A DNA stretch of 50,966 bases from NCBI GenBank assembly GCA_007693845.1, contig RECV01000155.1:1-50966 (forward strand), read 5' to 3'. The notes beneath the pieces were generated by a model. It was not told the DNA's origin. It worked only from the letters and a program-made list of their open reading frames with translations, and searched no databases. Source of the stretch: Phycisphaerales bacterium (GTDB lineage: Bacteria; Planctomycetota; Phycisphaerae; Phycisphaerales; SM1A02). The position numbers and the translations under genes are program-made. Below are positions 14,186 to 23,244 of the stretch, piece by piece. Numbering within the stretch: position 1 is the first letter of the stretch; every line of letters begins with the position of its first letter.

Positions 14186-16602
14186 TGACACCACGACATC
14201 AACAGAAATCAGTCGCACTGCTGGCCGGGATTCTTCTGGCCGGTTGGATCGTTCTGCCATTGATCGCGTCGGGGGACGCACTCGTGGATGACGATGTGGA
14301 TGGGATCATCGAATCAGCGAAAGCGGAGGCCGATCGCGCCGCCGCGATCTATTTCGATGAACTGACCCGCAATGGCATGAACTGGATGGTGCTGCTCGGT
14401 GTGCCCGATCCACGAGTACGGGAGGAGGTTGCAGCCACGGCGCTATCGCTGTTCGAAGCCGCTCAAGCTGCCGAGCGCGCGGTGCAGAACGCCATCCTTG
14501 ATCTTGAAGCGCACCCGGATTTTGCCGGCAGTCGCGATCTGCGGCGGAAGCGTCAGGAATTGGCGCACGCCGAGCGGGATCGCCGCGTGCCGTTTCTTAT
14601 CGGTGCCGGTGCGTTCTGGCACGGTCAACTCGGTTTCGAGTCGGGCGATGACCAACGGAAACGCCGGATGCAACTCGCAGCCGAAACGCTGGAAACGATG
14701 TTGCCGCGAATGGAGGGGAACTTGCGCGACCAGGCCGCCCTGCACGCCGGGTTCGCGCTTCACGAGCTCGAGTACGCCGATGCGGCGGACACATATTTTC
14801 GTGAAGTGCGCGATCGAGAAGGCGCGAGCGCGTTGCACCGATTTGTTGCGTCTCTTGGCGTTGTGCGGGTGGAAGCGCATCGTCGTCAACCTGGTGAAGC
14901 GGTGCGGATGCTGGATGACTTGACGGCTCGCGCCGAGCCGCTGGGCCGATTCGGCGAACTGCTGCTCGCCGATCAGCACGCGCAGCTCGCGCGCCGCGCG
15001 GCCGATCGAGCGTCCGGGCGAAGTGCGGAACGATGGAACGAGCGTGCCTTCAGCCGATATCTGGAGATCATCGACCGCGCTTCGGAGGAGGACGCTGCCG
15101 CGGTGCGGCAACTCATCTTCACGCGCATTCGGCGATTGATAGATCCAGGCGTGGATGTTTCGGCGATGCCCGCACTGGTCGTCATCGCGCAGGCCGATGC
15201 GCTGGGGCGGGAAGACGCCACGCTTGACGAGGCGGCCGAACTCTTTGAATCCGCCCTTGCGCGTGATGATCTTGCGGAAGCGGAGGCCGTTCTGGCTCTG
15301 CGCGGCCTGGCGCGCGTGAAACAGTCTCTGGATGAGGTGCTGGAAGCGTCCCGCGCGCACTTCCGAGTGGCCCGCGACTTCCCGCGCGCACGTGAAGCGG
15401 AGGATTCCGTGCAACGGGCCGCTACGCTCGCTGCGCAGGCCTACCGCAACCGTGAGCGTCATGCCGCCGATGCACTGCGGGAAACCCTTGCGCTGATGTT
15501 CGAGCGCTATGAACACTTGCGCGCGGCCAACTCCTGGCGGTTGTTTGCTGGCCGGCTGGATCGCGCGGAGGGCCGGTATGCCGAGGCGCTTGAACAGATT
15601 GAGCCGGTGATGAACGATGATGATCCGAGCAGGGTGATCGACGCCTTGTCTCTGCGGCTTGGCATCAAGCGAGATGCGTTGCGGCGTGCGCACGATTCTG
15701 GCGAAGCGCGGGTGTGGCGCGAACGAACCGCTAAGGCGGAAGCGGAACTGCGACAAGCGTTCGATCGACTGGCTCAGAGCGCACCGACTGAAGAGGAAAT
15801 GCGGTCCGTTGAGCAACTGCGCGTGCAGCTGGAGATTTTGCTGGCCGAAATCGCCCTGAGCCGCGGGGAGTATCAGCGGGCCCTGGATCGGGTGGATGGG
15901 ATTGATGAAGAGGATGAAGCCATGACCTCCGATCTGCTGGCGGAGATTCTCCAGAGTCGAATCAACGCGTACCAGGGACTCGGTGAACGCAGCCGCGCTC
16001 GCGAAACGCTCACGCAGTTCCTCGATGCGGCGCCGGAACGGGTCGGGGATGTGCTGGTCCCGATGGTCGAGGGGGCCGAGTCGGAGGTGCGGCGACTGCT
16101 CGAGCGCGGTCAGGAGAATGAGGCGCAGCGGCTTGCCTCACGAGAACTTCTGCCATTGGCTGAGCAATACGAGGCATGGCTGGAGCGGCAAGCGGAGCCG
16201 GCACCAATCGCGTCGCGCCAGCGGATCGCCGATGCGTACCGCTTTGCTGGTGAATACGATCAAGCGCAAAGCCGATACGCAGAATTGCGCCAGGAGCGGC
16301 CCAACGCTGCGCCGGTTCTCATCGGCCTGGCGGAGTGCCTCTATCACACGGCCGATTCGGATGATGTGGAGACGCTCGGCGAGGCAATGCAACTCTACCG
16401 GCGGCTGACGGCGAGCGGTCGAACCGTCGGTGAGCAGATCTACTGGCTGGCGCAGTTGCGATCGCTGCAGATTCTCGATCGGATTCAGCGTAACACGCAG
16501 CAGATCGGACCACAGATCGAACGGCTGCGGATGGAGGATGAAGATCTCGGCGGGCCGCGTTTTCGGCCGCATTTTGATGAACTTGAAAGAAAGCACAACT
16601 GA
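14182..16602 (+). CDS. Large exported TPR-rich protein of the ExbB/ExbD operon
   Basis: An 806-residue protein. Residues ~10-33 are a signal peptide or anchor (VALLAGILLAGWIVLPLI). The rest is helical, acidic and rich in Ala, Glu and Arg with many degenerate TPR-like units; the clearest are around residues 190-215, 370-410 and 690-740. It should lie in the periplasm. Its four-base overlap with the second exbD gene ties it to the motor operon. Comparable large TPR proteins accompany ExbBD/TolQR operons in other planctomycetes (recollection, not checked). It could be a scaffold linking the motor to envelope components. Confidence 0.8.
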   Translation: MMTPRHQQKSVALLAGILLAGWIVLPLIASGDALVDDDVDGIIESAKAEADRAAAIYFDELTRNGMNWMVLLGVPDPRVREEVAATALSLFEAAQAAERAVQNAILDLEAHPDFAGSRDLRRKRQELAHAERDRRVPFLIGAGAFWHGQLGFESGDDQRKRRMQLAAETLETMLPRMEGNLRDQAALHAGFALHELEYADAADTYFREVRDREGASALHRFVASLGVVRVEAHRRQPGEAVRMLDDLTARAEPLGRFGELLLADQHAQLARRAADRASGRSAERWNERAFSRYLEIIDRASEEDAAAVRQLIFTRIRRLIDPGVDVSAMPALVVIAQADALGREDATLDEAAELFESALARDDLAEAEAVLALRGLARVKQSLDEVLEASRAHFRVARDFPRAREAEDSVQRAATLAAQAYRNRERHAADALRETLALMFERYEHLRAANSWRLFAGRLDRAEGRYAEALEQIEPVMNDDDPSRVIDALSLRLGIKRDALRRAHDSGEARVWRERTAKAEAELRQAFDRLAQSAPTEEEMRSVEQLRVQLEILLAEIALSRGEYQRALDRVDGIDEEDEAMTSDLLAEILQSRINAYQGLGERSRARETLTQFLDAAPERVGDVLVPMVEGAESEVRRLLERGQENEAQRLASRELLPLAEQYEAWLERQAEPAPIASRQRIADAYRFAGEYDQAQSRYAELRQERPNAAPVLIGLAECLYHTADSDDVETLGEAMQLYRRLTASGRTVGEQIYWLAQLRSLQILDRIQRNTQQIGPQIERLRMEDEDLGGPRFRPHFDELERKHN

Positions 16603-16605
16603 CGC

Positions 16606-17433
16606 ATGGCTCAAGAACCCCGGACCGAAGCCCAAGGCGAAGAAGGCCAGACCGCGCGTGATGAGGACGATCGTGATGAAGCTGCCACGAGCAAGTCGCC
16701 GGGCGTGCCGGGCGCTTCGAACATGCCGGAAGAAGAGCGGATTCGCCGCTTCGAAGAGGCGTACAACCGGATTGATCGAGAGTTGGTCGAACTGATCGGT
16801 TCGGGAGGCAACCGTCGTAAACATTCATTCACCGCGAAGGTGCGCATCGCTGCGAATCGGCAGCGGCGCATCGCCAAGTACGCAGACTTTCTGATGGAGA
16901 TCGGCGAACTGCGAAACGCGCTGGTGCACAACCGCACGGGGGAAGACTTTTACATTGCCGTGCCGAGCGAGCAAACCGTATTGGAGTTGGAGCGGATCGA
17001 GAAGAAGTTCTTTTCACCCGAGAAGGTCATTCCGCGTTTTGAGAACGAAGTGGTTACGCTGAGTCCGGACCAATCGCTCGCGGAGGTGCTCGATCTGTTG
17101 CGTGATGACGGCTATTCCCGGTATCCGGTGTACACCCGGGAAGGGTTCGTGGGACTGCTGACCAGCAATGGTATTGCACGCTGGGCCGCCGGCCATGTTC
17201 GCGACCACCGCCTGGAGATTGATCTGGAACAGGTGCGCATCGGCGAGGTGTTGGAAGAGGATCACCGCCGGGATCGGGTCGCCTTCGTCTCGAAGGATGC
17301 GACCATCGACGATGTGGATGAACTCTTCAACAATCGGGTTCCGATCGAGGCGGTGCTGATCACACCCTCGGGCAAGACGCACGAAAAGCCCATCGGCATG
17401 ATCTGCGCGCCGGACGTCGCGGCGTTTGAGTGA
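16606..17433 (+). CDS. CBS-domain protein with a HEPN-like N-terminal region
   Basis: A 275-residue cytosolic protein. Residues 1-40 are acidic and probably disordered, so an ATG at codon 40 is an alternative start. Residues ~43-118 are helical and end in the motif ELRNALVHN. Arg103 and His108 fit the R-x4-6-H active-site pattern of HEPN nucleases and related nucleotide-modifying proteins. Residues ~123-275 form a pair of CBS motifs (for example DDGYSRYPVYTREGFVGLLT), which usually bind adenine nucleotides and regulate a linked domain. It starts 3 bp after the TPR gene. Family assignment of the CBS part is good; the HEPN part is a tentative reading. Confidence 0.7.
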   Translation: MAQEPRTEAQGEEGQTARDEDDRDEAATSKSPGVPGASNMPEEERIRRFEEAYNRIDRELVELIGSGGNRRKHSFTAKVRIAANRQRRIAKYADFLMEIGELRNALVHNRTGEDFYIAVPSEQTVLELERIEKKFFSPEKVIPRFENEVVTLSPDQSLAEVLDLLRDDGYSRYPVYTREGFVGLLTSNGIARWAAGHVRDHRLEIDLEQVRIGEVLEEDHRRDRVAFVSKDATIDDVDELFNNRVPIEAVLITPSGKTHEKPIGMICAPDVAAFE

Positions 17434-17480
17434 CTGACGGCTACGTGAGGGACGTATGGCTCATCCGGCACGGCTGGGGT

Positions 17481-17486
17481 TATACT
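17481..17486 (+). promoter_or_regulatory. -10 element (TATACT) of argS, possible leaderless start
   Basis: TATACT lies exactly 9 nt before the argS ATG at 17496, with no Shine-Dalgarno sequence between. Transcription would begin at or within a few bases of the start codon. No clear -35 box is present. It would allow argS to be expressed apart from the upstream operon. Confidence 0.4.
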
Positions 17487-17495
17487 CTGCCGACC

Positions 17496-19361
17496 ATGAC
17501 CGCGATGAGTTCCCAGACCGCCAGTGCCGACCCGATCGAACTGCTCGAATCCGCCTTCCGCAGCGCGATTGCCGGGGCGTTGGGTGATGACTACGCCGAG
17601 ACCGATCCGATTATCAAAGCGAGCCAGAATCCGCAGTTCGGCGACTACCAGGCCAACTTTGCGATGGGGCTCGCCAAGAAGCTCGGCCGCAAGCCGCGTG
17701 ACCTGGCGCAGGAAGTGGTTGATGCGCTCGATCTCAGCGCCGTGGCGGAGCCGGCCGAAGTCGCCGGACCGGGCTTCATCAACATCCGCCTCAAGCCCGA
17801 AGCGCTCGGCCGGCTGCTGGACGCCATGGATGACGATGAACTCGGTGTTCGGCCGGACCCCGATCCGCACTCCGTGGCGATTGATCTCTGTGGCGTGAAC
17901 GTCGCCAAGCAGATGCACGTCGGCCATCTTCGTTCGACGATCATCGGCGATGCGATCGCGAGAATCTACGAACGGCGCGGCCGCAAGGTCTTTCGTGAGA
18001 ATCATCTCGGCGACTGGGGGCTACCGATCGCGATGGTGATCGACCAACTCCGTCGCGCGGGCACTGATCTTGATCGACTGACACTGACTGATCTTGACCG
18101 CGCGTATCGGGATGCGCAGCTCAGCGCGAAAGCGGATATCCGCGGTCTGGCGCGAGCGATGGAGTCGCCGCACGCCGGCCCGCACCGTCGTGCGGAACTG
18201 GAAGAGCAGAACGCCAGCGCGCACGAGGCCGTGGAAAGCGCCAAACGCACGCTTGTTCGGTTGCAGCAGGGCGATCCGGAGATTCGCGCGGATTGGGAGA
18301 AGCTGATCAGGGTCACGATGGATGCGGTGTACGAGAGCTATGAGCTGCTGAACGTCAAGCTCGGGCCGGAGAACAACCGGGGCGAGTCCTTCTTTCGCGA
18401 TCGGCTTACCGATGTGATTGATGCCTTTGTGCGTGAAGGTGTCGCCGAGGAGGATGAAGGCGCGTTGGTCGTCCGCTTTGAGGACCGTGATCGACCTTTG
18501 CTGATTCGGAAATCCGACGGCGGATTTCTCTACGCGACGACCGATCTCGCGGCGGTGCGCTTCCGGGTGCACGATCTCGGCGCGACCCGTGTGATTTATG
18601 TCGTTGATGCGCGGCAGCGGGACCACTTCCGCGACATCTTCGACGCCGCGAAGAAAATCGGCTGGGATCGCACTGCCGACGGCGCGGCTGCGGAGTTGGT
18701 GCACATCCCCTTCGGCGCGGTGCTGGGCGAGGATAAACGTCCGCTCAAGACGCGAAGCGGTGAGAATATCACCCTGAGGTCACTGTTGATCGAAGCGATT
18801 GAACGCGGCACCCATGAAGTGATCCGTCGTTCGGAAGATCCCGCCGCACCGACGCACGGCGCGCCGCTGGAGGAGCTCAAACGCACCGGCAAGGCCGTCG
18901 GCATCGCCGCGGTCAAGTACGCCGACCTCAGCAGCGATCTGGTTCGTGATTACGTGTTCAACTTTGATCGAATGATCGCATTCGAGGGGCGAACCGGGCC
19001 GTACCTGCAGTATGCCCACGCCCGGGTCTGTTCGATTTTCGCCCGGGCCGAGATGGATCCGGACTCTCTCCGTGAAGTGGCGGTGCTGCCGCAGGAGCCC
19101 GCGGAGAAGTCGCTGGCCCTGATGCTGCTCCGATACGGGTCTATCATTGCCGATACCGCGCGCTCGCTCGAACCGCACCGCCTCTGTACGTATCTCTACG
19201 ATCTGGCGGATGCCTACAGTTCGTTCTACCAGCAGTGTCCGGTGTTGAAGGCGGATGATCCGTCGATTCGTGGTTCGCGGTTGCGACTCTGTGATCTCAC
19301 GCGACGGGTCCTCGAAGATGGCCTGGACCTGCTGGGCATCGAAGCCCCGCGACGTATGTAG
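17496..19361 (+). CDS. argS: Arginyl-tRNA synthetase
   Basis: Class I aminoacyl-tRNA synthetase that charges tRNA-Arg. From ATG 17496 the protein has 621 residues, near the upper family range. The N-terminal Arg-tRNA synthetase domain (QNPQFGDYQANFAMGLAKKL) is followed by the HIGH motif as HVGHLRST near residue 141. A KMSKS-like segment PLKTRSGE sits near residue 420, and the DALR anticodon-binding domain ends at LDLLGIEAPRRM. An earlier in-frame GTG (17430) would overlap the previous gene by 4 bp, but the added residues do not look conserved, and a -10 element fits 17496. ATG 17505 is another option. Confidence 0.96.
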   Translation: MTAMSSQTASADPIELLESAFRSAIAGALGDDYAETDPIIKASQNPQFGDYQANFAMGLAKKLGRKPRDLAQEVVDALDLSAVAEPAEVAGPGFINIRLKPEALGRLLDAMDDDELGVRPDPDPHSVAIDLCGVNVAKQMHVGHLRSTIIGDAIARIYERRGRKVFRENHLGDWGLPIAMVIDQLRRAGTDLDRLTLTDLDRAYRDAQLSAKADIRGLARAMESPHAGPHRRAELEEQNASAHEAVESAKRTLVRLQQGDPEIRADWEKLIRVTMDAVYESYELLNVKLGPENNRGESFFRDRLTDVIDAFVREGVAEEDEGALVVRFEDRDRPLLIRKSDGGFLYATTDLAAVRFRVHDLGATRVIYVVDARQRDHFRDIFDAAKKIGWDRTADGAAAELVHIPFGAVLGEDKRPLKTRSGENITLRSLLIEAIERGTHEVIRRSEDPAAPTHGAPLEELKRTGKAVGIAAVKYADLSSDLVRDYVFNFDRMIAFEGRTGPYLQYAHARVCSIFARAEMDPDSLREVAVLPQEPAEKSLALMLLRYGSIIADTARSLEPHRLCTYLYDLADAYSSFYQQCPVLKADDPSIRGSRLRLCDLTRRVLEDGLDLLGIEAPRRM

Positions 19362-19408
19362 TCGAGCGGCAACCGCGTGCGTGATCACGATCGGCAAGGA
19401 GTTCGTGT

Positions 19409-21283
19409 ATGGGAAGTGCAAAGAAGCGGCGATTGAGAGAACGGGTTGGCGCAGGCGCCCACGACGAGACGGGTCAATCACCGCCATCCGGAGAGTCTGC
19501 CGCCTCGATCACCACGCCGGTCTGGATGCTCGGCTTTGCCCTTCTGCTTGCTGCGGTTTTTTCCAGCGGCATGCTGGTGGCTCAGCACTTTCTTGGCGGG
19601 AGTGTGCCCGGATGCGGGGAGGGTGGGGCATGTGACCGCGCCGCCGCGAGCGTCTGGGGCAGCATTCCCGGTATCGACTGGCCGGTCTCTTTCCTGGGGC
19701 TGGCTTACTTCGTCGGTCTGCTGGCCGCGTGGCTGATCGTACCGCGCGACGGGGTCACCCGTTTGCGCGGTCTCGTTCGGCTCGGCGGTCTGGCGTCGAT
19801 CTTTTATCTCATCGTGATCATCGCCGGCGGGTACGCCTGTCCGTACTGCCTGGTCAGCCATGCCGGTAACCTGGGATTTCTCGCGCTGCTTGAAACGCAG
19901 CGGCCGCGCGGTAACTGGTTCCCACGGGCATTTCTGCGATCAGCGGCCGTGCAGCGAACCGCGATCGGCTTCGTTGCCGTGACGGTCGTTCTGATCGGCT
20001 GGAACGTGCTGGCGGAACAGCGGGCGCAGGAACGCGAGGATCGCGCGCTGGACGAAGCCACCCGTCAGATCGCCGCCAGTGATGAGGAAGAAGGGGCTGC
20101 GTTTACCGGCCGATACCGTCGCGGACCGGAGCGCGCCGCCATTCGAATCGTGGCGTTCACCGGTTACCAATGTCCGGAATGTCAGCGCTTTGAGCACGAG
20201 GTTGATCGGCTGCTTGAAGAGCGGGATGACCTGTCATTTTCCGTCAAGCACTTCCCGATCAATCCTGATTGCAACCCTCACGTATCGCGCGCCATGCATC
20301 CCAACGCCTGTTGGGCGGCGCGGGCGGCAGAAGCGGCCGGAATCCTGGGCGGCGAGGAAGGATTCTGGCGTATGCACGACTGGCTTGTTGAGCAGCAGGG
20401 GGGCTTCACCGATGCCGTGCTGAACAGCAAACTCCGCGAGCTTGGTTACGATCCGCGCGAATTCATCCGTGTCATGATGGGTGATGAGACGCTGCGTCTC
20501 GTTCGGGAAGATGCCGATGAGGCCGTCTCGCTTGGCCTGGCGTACACGCCGATGGTTTTCATCAACGGCGTTGAGCTTCGCAACACACAGGCGTCGCGCA
20601 CGATCCGGCGCGCGGTTCAGGAGATCGCGGCCATGAATCCCGAGCCGCGCAGTCCCGCGTCGGATCGGCCGCCCGATGCGCTGACCCGATCAATGGAGGA
20701 ATGGCGCGACAATCCGGTCCGCACCATCCCCGAAGCTCGGGCCGAGCGGCAATTCGGCGATTCTGACGCGCCCGTGCGCATTGAAGTCTGGGGAGATTAC
20801 CGCCATGAACGAACGCGAGCCCTCGATCAGATGATCCGCAAACGTCTGGATGACTGGCCTGATGTCCGGTACGCATTCCGCAGTTTTCCGCTCGATGAGT
20901 CGTGCAACGACCTGTTGTCATCAACAGCGCATGAGAGTGGTTGCCTGATCGCCGCGGCGCTCGAAGCCGCGGCCGATGTGGGCGGTCGCCCCGGCTACCA
21001 TGCGCTGCATGAGTGGATCATCGAATACGACGACGTTGTGACCGGCGAGGCGCTTGCCGAAGCGGTTGGCCAATTCGGGATGGACGAAGACGAGTGGCTG
21101 GAACGCTGGCGCAGCTCGCCGGTTCACGAAGCAGTCCGCGGACACATTGCCATTGTCGATGAGATTAACACGCGGCTCGTGGTCCCCCAACTGTTTATCG
21201 ACGGCCGGTGGGCACCGCGGTTCGAGTTGGATGATGCTGATCTGCTCGGTACGATGGTCAATGAGGCCCGTGCTGCGCAGTGA
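19409..21283 (+). CDS. VKOR-DsbA fusion with a second, cysteine-less thioredoxin-like domain
   Basis: A 624-residue protein. Residues ~35-200 form the VKOR membrane domain: loop cysteines Cys69 and Cys75, the segment SIPGIDWPVSFLG, and the active CPYC at 144-147. Residues ~235-405 form a DsbA-like domain with CPEC at 255-258 and a TP cis-proline site near 380. Residues ~447-620 form a second DsbA-like domain. There the active site reads RHER (465-468) instead of CXXC, while an extra cysteine pair (499/512) matches one in the first domain (288/301). The protein should make periplasmic disulfides, with electrons passing to quinone. An AAGGAG precedes the ATG. Confidence 0.92.
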   Translation: MGSAKKRRLRERVGAGAHDETGQSPPSGESAASITTPVWMLGFALLLAAVFSSGMLVAQHFLGGSVPGCGEGGACDRAAASVWGSIPGIDWPVSFLGLAYFVGLLAAWLIVPRDGVTRLRGLVRLGGLASIFYLIVIIAGGYACPYCLVSHAGNLGFLALLETQRPRGNWFPRAFLRSAAVQRTAIGFVAVTVVLIGWNVLAEQRAQEREDRALDEATRQIAASDEEEGAAFTGRYRRGPERAAIRIVAFTGYQCPECQRFEHEVDRLLEERDDLSFSVKHFPINPDCNPHVSRAMHPNACWAARAAEAAGILGGEEGFWRMHDWLVEQQGGFTDAVLNSKLRELGYDPREFIRVMMGDETLRLVREDADEAVSLGLAYTPMVFINGVELRNTQASRTIRRAVQEIAAMNPEPRSPASDRPPDALTRSMEEWRDNPVRTIPEARAERQFGDSDAPVRIEVWGDYRHERTRALDQMIRKRLDDWPDVRYAFRSFPLDESCNDLLSSTAHESGCLIAAALEAAADVGGRPGYHALHEWIIEYDDVVTGEALAEAVGQFGMDEDEWLERWRSSPVHEAVRGHIAIVDEINTRLVVPQLFIDGRWAPRFELDDADLLGTMVNEARAAQ

Positions 21284-21339
21284 ATTGATTGTGGACGTGT
21301 TCCGAACTCGGTTGTCCGTACACTTGTGGAGACATTCAG

Positions 21340-21834
21340 ATGGTTCAGCAATCCGAGCATAGCCAGGACGTGTCGGTCTGGCTTCAAGGGATGATCATTG
21401 TCGGCAGCATGGCCTTGGGCGTCGTTGCACTCTGCGTCATCGGGTTCATTTTGAGCCCCGCCGCTGCGCCGGATGTCGTCCCCATGCTGAGATGGATCAC
21501 CATCCTGCTGGCGGTGGGTATTCTGATCGGCACCTTTGTCGTGGGGAATGTCATCCGTGAAACGACACGCGCCAAGGTTCGGGAAGGTCAGTTGACACCA
21601 ACTGATGTGGATGGGCAGTACAGTCTTCGCATTATCATCATGGCGGCTTTGTTGGAATCGCCGGGGCTTCTTGCCGGTGTGGTGATTATTCTCGGTGGTG
21701 GGCTGCCCGAACTGCTGGTGGCGGGGGTGATCGTTCTCACCATGCTCTTCATTCTGCCCACGCCGTCGCGATACGAGCGGTTCCTCGCCTACGTGAACGA
21801 TCAGCAGGTTGAGAACCCGTACCGAAGGGATTGA
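21340..21834 (+). CDS. Small multi-pass membrane protein of unknown function
   Basis: A 164-residue protein with about four hydrophobic helices: ~15-38, ~46-68, ~98-122 and ~124-142. An amphipathic loop (VIRETTRAKVREGQ) lies between the second and third. No known domain is recognised. ATG 21340 is preferred over an in-frame TTG at 21289. It follows the VKOR-DsbA gene by 56 bp and is the last gene of the plus-strand cluster, converging on a sugar dehydrogenase gene 33 bp away. It may be co-transcribed with the disulfide-forming protein, but nothing shows a functional link. Confidence 0.65.
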   Translation: MVQQSEHSQDVSVWLQGMIIVGSMALGVVALCVIGFILSPAAAPDVVPMLRWITILLAVGILIGTFVVGNVIRETTRAKVREGQLTPTDVDGQYSLRIIIMAALLESPGLLAGVVIILGGGLPELLVAGVIVLTMLFILPTPSRYERFLAYVNDQQVENPYRRD

Positions 21835-21867
21835 AGCGAGGCGAAGTAGCGAGCGGTTGTTCGATGA

Positions 21868-23157
21868 TCACTCGGTCAGCCGATAGATCGTTCCTTCTCT
21901 TCCGTCGAGCCGATCGAAGGCGCAGATGTAGAGCTCGCCCGCTGCGTCTTCTCCGAACGATGCGATGTGAAGCGGACGATCCCGGCTCAGGATCTGCCGG
22001 TGGCTGGTGACCGCGCCGTCTTCGTAGGTGATCGCCCACACGCGACCCGTGACGTAATCGCCGTACACGTACGCTCCTCGCAATGCTTCGATCTGCTCGC
22101 CCCGGTACACGTACCCACCGGTGATCGATTTGCCCTGCCGGTGTGAATATTCGATCACGGGATCGAGCAGCGTCGTCTCGACGGCGCGCGTTCGGAAGGG
22201 TTGTGAACCTTCGGTGATGTTCCAGCCGTAGTTCCCGCCGGGAGTGGCGATGACGTAGACCGCTTCCCACGCGTTCTGGCCGACATCCGCGGCCCAGAGG
22301 TCGCCGGTCTCACGATCGAAACTCATCCGCCAGACATTGCGCAGGCCGTACGCCCAGATCTCATCGCGGGCCGAGTCGTCATCGACGAAAGGATTGTCAC
22401 TCGGAATCGAGTACGGCTTCTCTTCGTCGGGATTGTCCACATCAATACGGATGATTGTGCCCAACAGACTTTCGTTGTTCTGTGAATAGTTCCGAGGATC
22501 GCCCGCGTGACCGCCATCGCCGATCGAAACGTAGAGGTAGCCGTCGGGGCCGAACTTGACCGTCGCGCCGTTGTGATTACCCCAGGGCTGTTCAACTTCG
22601 AGAATCACCTTTTCGGAATCGGGATCCGCGCGTCGGGGATTGTCCTCCGAACGCGAGAAACGAGACAGAACGGTTCGGCGAGGATCATTGGCCGAGTACC
22701 ACACGTAGAAAAAGCCGTTCTCCTCGTAGTTCGGATGGAAGTCGAGCGCTAACAGGCCTTCTTCATTGTGCCCCATGAAAACGCGTTCGCGGATGTCAAG
22801 AAACCTCTCCGCCGACTCAACGTCAGCGTCATTCTCGAAAACCACGATGCTCCCGCGTTGCAGAATGACAAACAGATCACGGTTGTTTCCCGGGGCGTGC
22901 GTCAGGTACACGGGACGGATCAGTGAAAGATTCGGGAACGCGTTCACCGCGCGCACCCGCGGCAGGTTGCCTTCCTCCACATCGATCGAGCGATCAAATG
23001 TGACCGTTTCTTTCGGTTCAATCGCGCGATTGCTCGCGTGAGCGCCGTTGTCCCGATCGACCTCCGGTTCAGCATCACCGAACGTCGGGCTGCTGAAGGC
23101 GAACAGCGGGATCAAGGTCAGCGAACAAAGAGCAGGGATCGGTCGATTCAGCAGCAT
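21868..23157 (-). CDS. Secreted PQQ-dependent sugar dehydrogenase-like beta-propeller (glucose/sorbosone dehydrogenase family)
   Basis: A 429-residue exported protein from ATG 23157, preceded by GGAAGGA. Residues 1-~27 are a signal peptide ending near FGDA. The body has the family's hallmark blocks: RPVYLTHAPGN, EEGLLALDFHPNYEENGFFY, LYVSIGDGGHAGDP and NYGWNITEG, from a six-bladed propeller. Relatives oxidise aldose sugars using PQQ, and some (Hhip-like, YliI-like) have unclear substrates. Acts in the periplasm or outside the cell. A longer reading to 23238 lacks a signal at its new N-terminus and is less likely. comEC ends 88 bp upstream on the same strand. Confidence 0.9.
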   Translation of the reverse strand: MLLNRPIPALCSLTLIPLFAFSSPTFGDAEPEVDRDNGAHASNRAIEPKETVTFDRSIDVEEGNLPRVRAVNAFPNLSLIRPVYLTHAPGNNRDLFVILQRGSIVVFENDADVESAERFLDIRERVFMGHNEEGLLALDFHPNYEENGFFYVWYSANDPRRTVLSRFSRSEDNPRRADPDSEKVILEVEQPWGNHNGATVKFGPDGYLYVSIGDGGHAGDPRNYSQNNESLLGTIIRIDVDNPDEEKPYSIPSDNPFVDDDSARDEIWAYGLRNVWRMSFDRETGDLWAADVGQNAWEAVYVIATPGGNYGWNITEGSQPFRTRAVETTLLDPVIEYSHRQGKSITGGYVYRGEQIEALRGAYVYGDYVTGRVWAITYEDGAVTSHRQILSRDRPLHIASFGEDAAGELYICAFDRLDGREGTIYRLTE

Positions 23158-23244
23158 GCGTCCATCCTTCCGTTGGCTCTGGTTACATGTCCTTCCGAAG
23201 ATAACTCGATCCTCGGGTCGCATTTGTCGAGCCGGCACTGGATG

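Noticed and set aside
14443-15816. 457-residue minus-strand frame opposite the TPR gene
   Set aside because: The plus-strand gene has coupled starts and stops within an operon; the antisense frame is compositionally unlike a protein.
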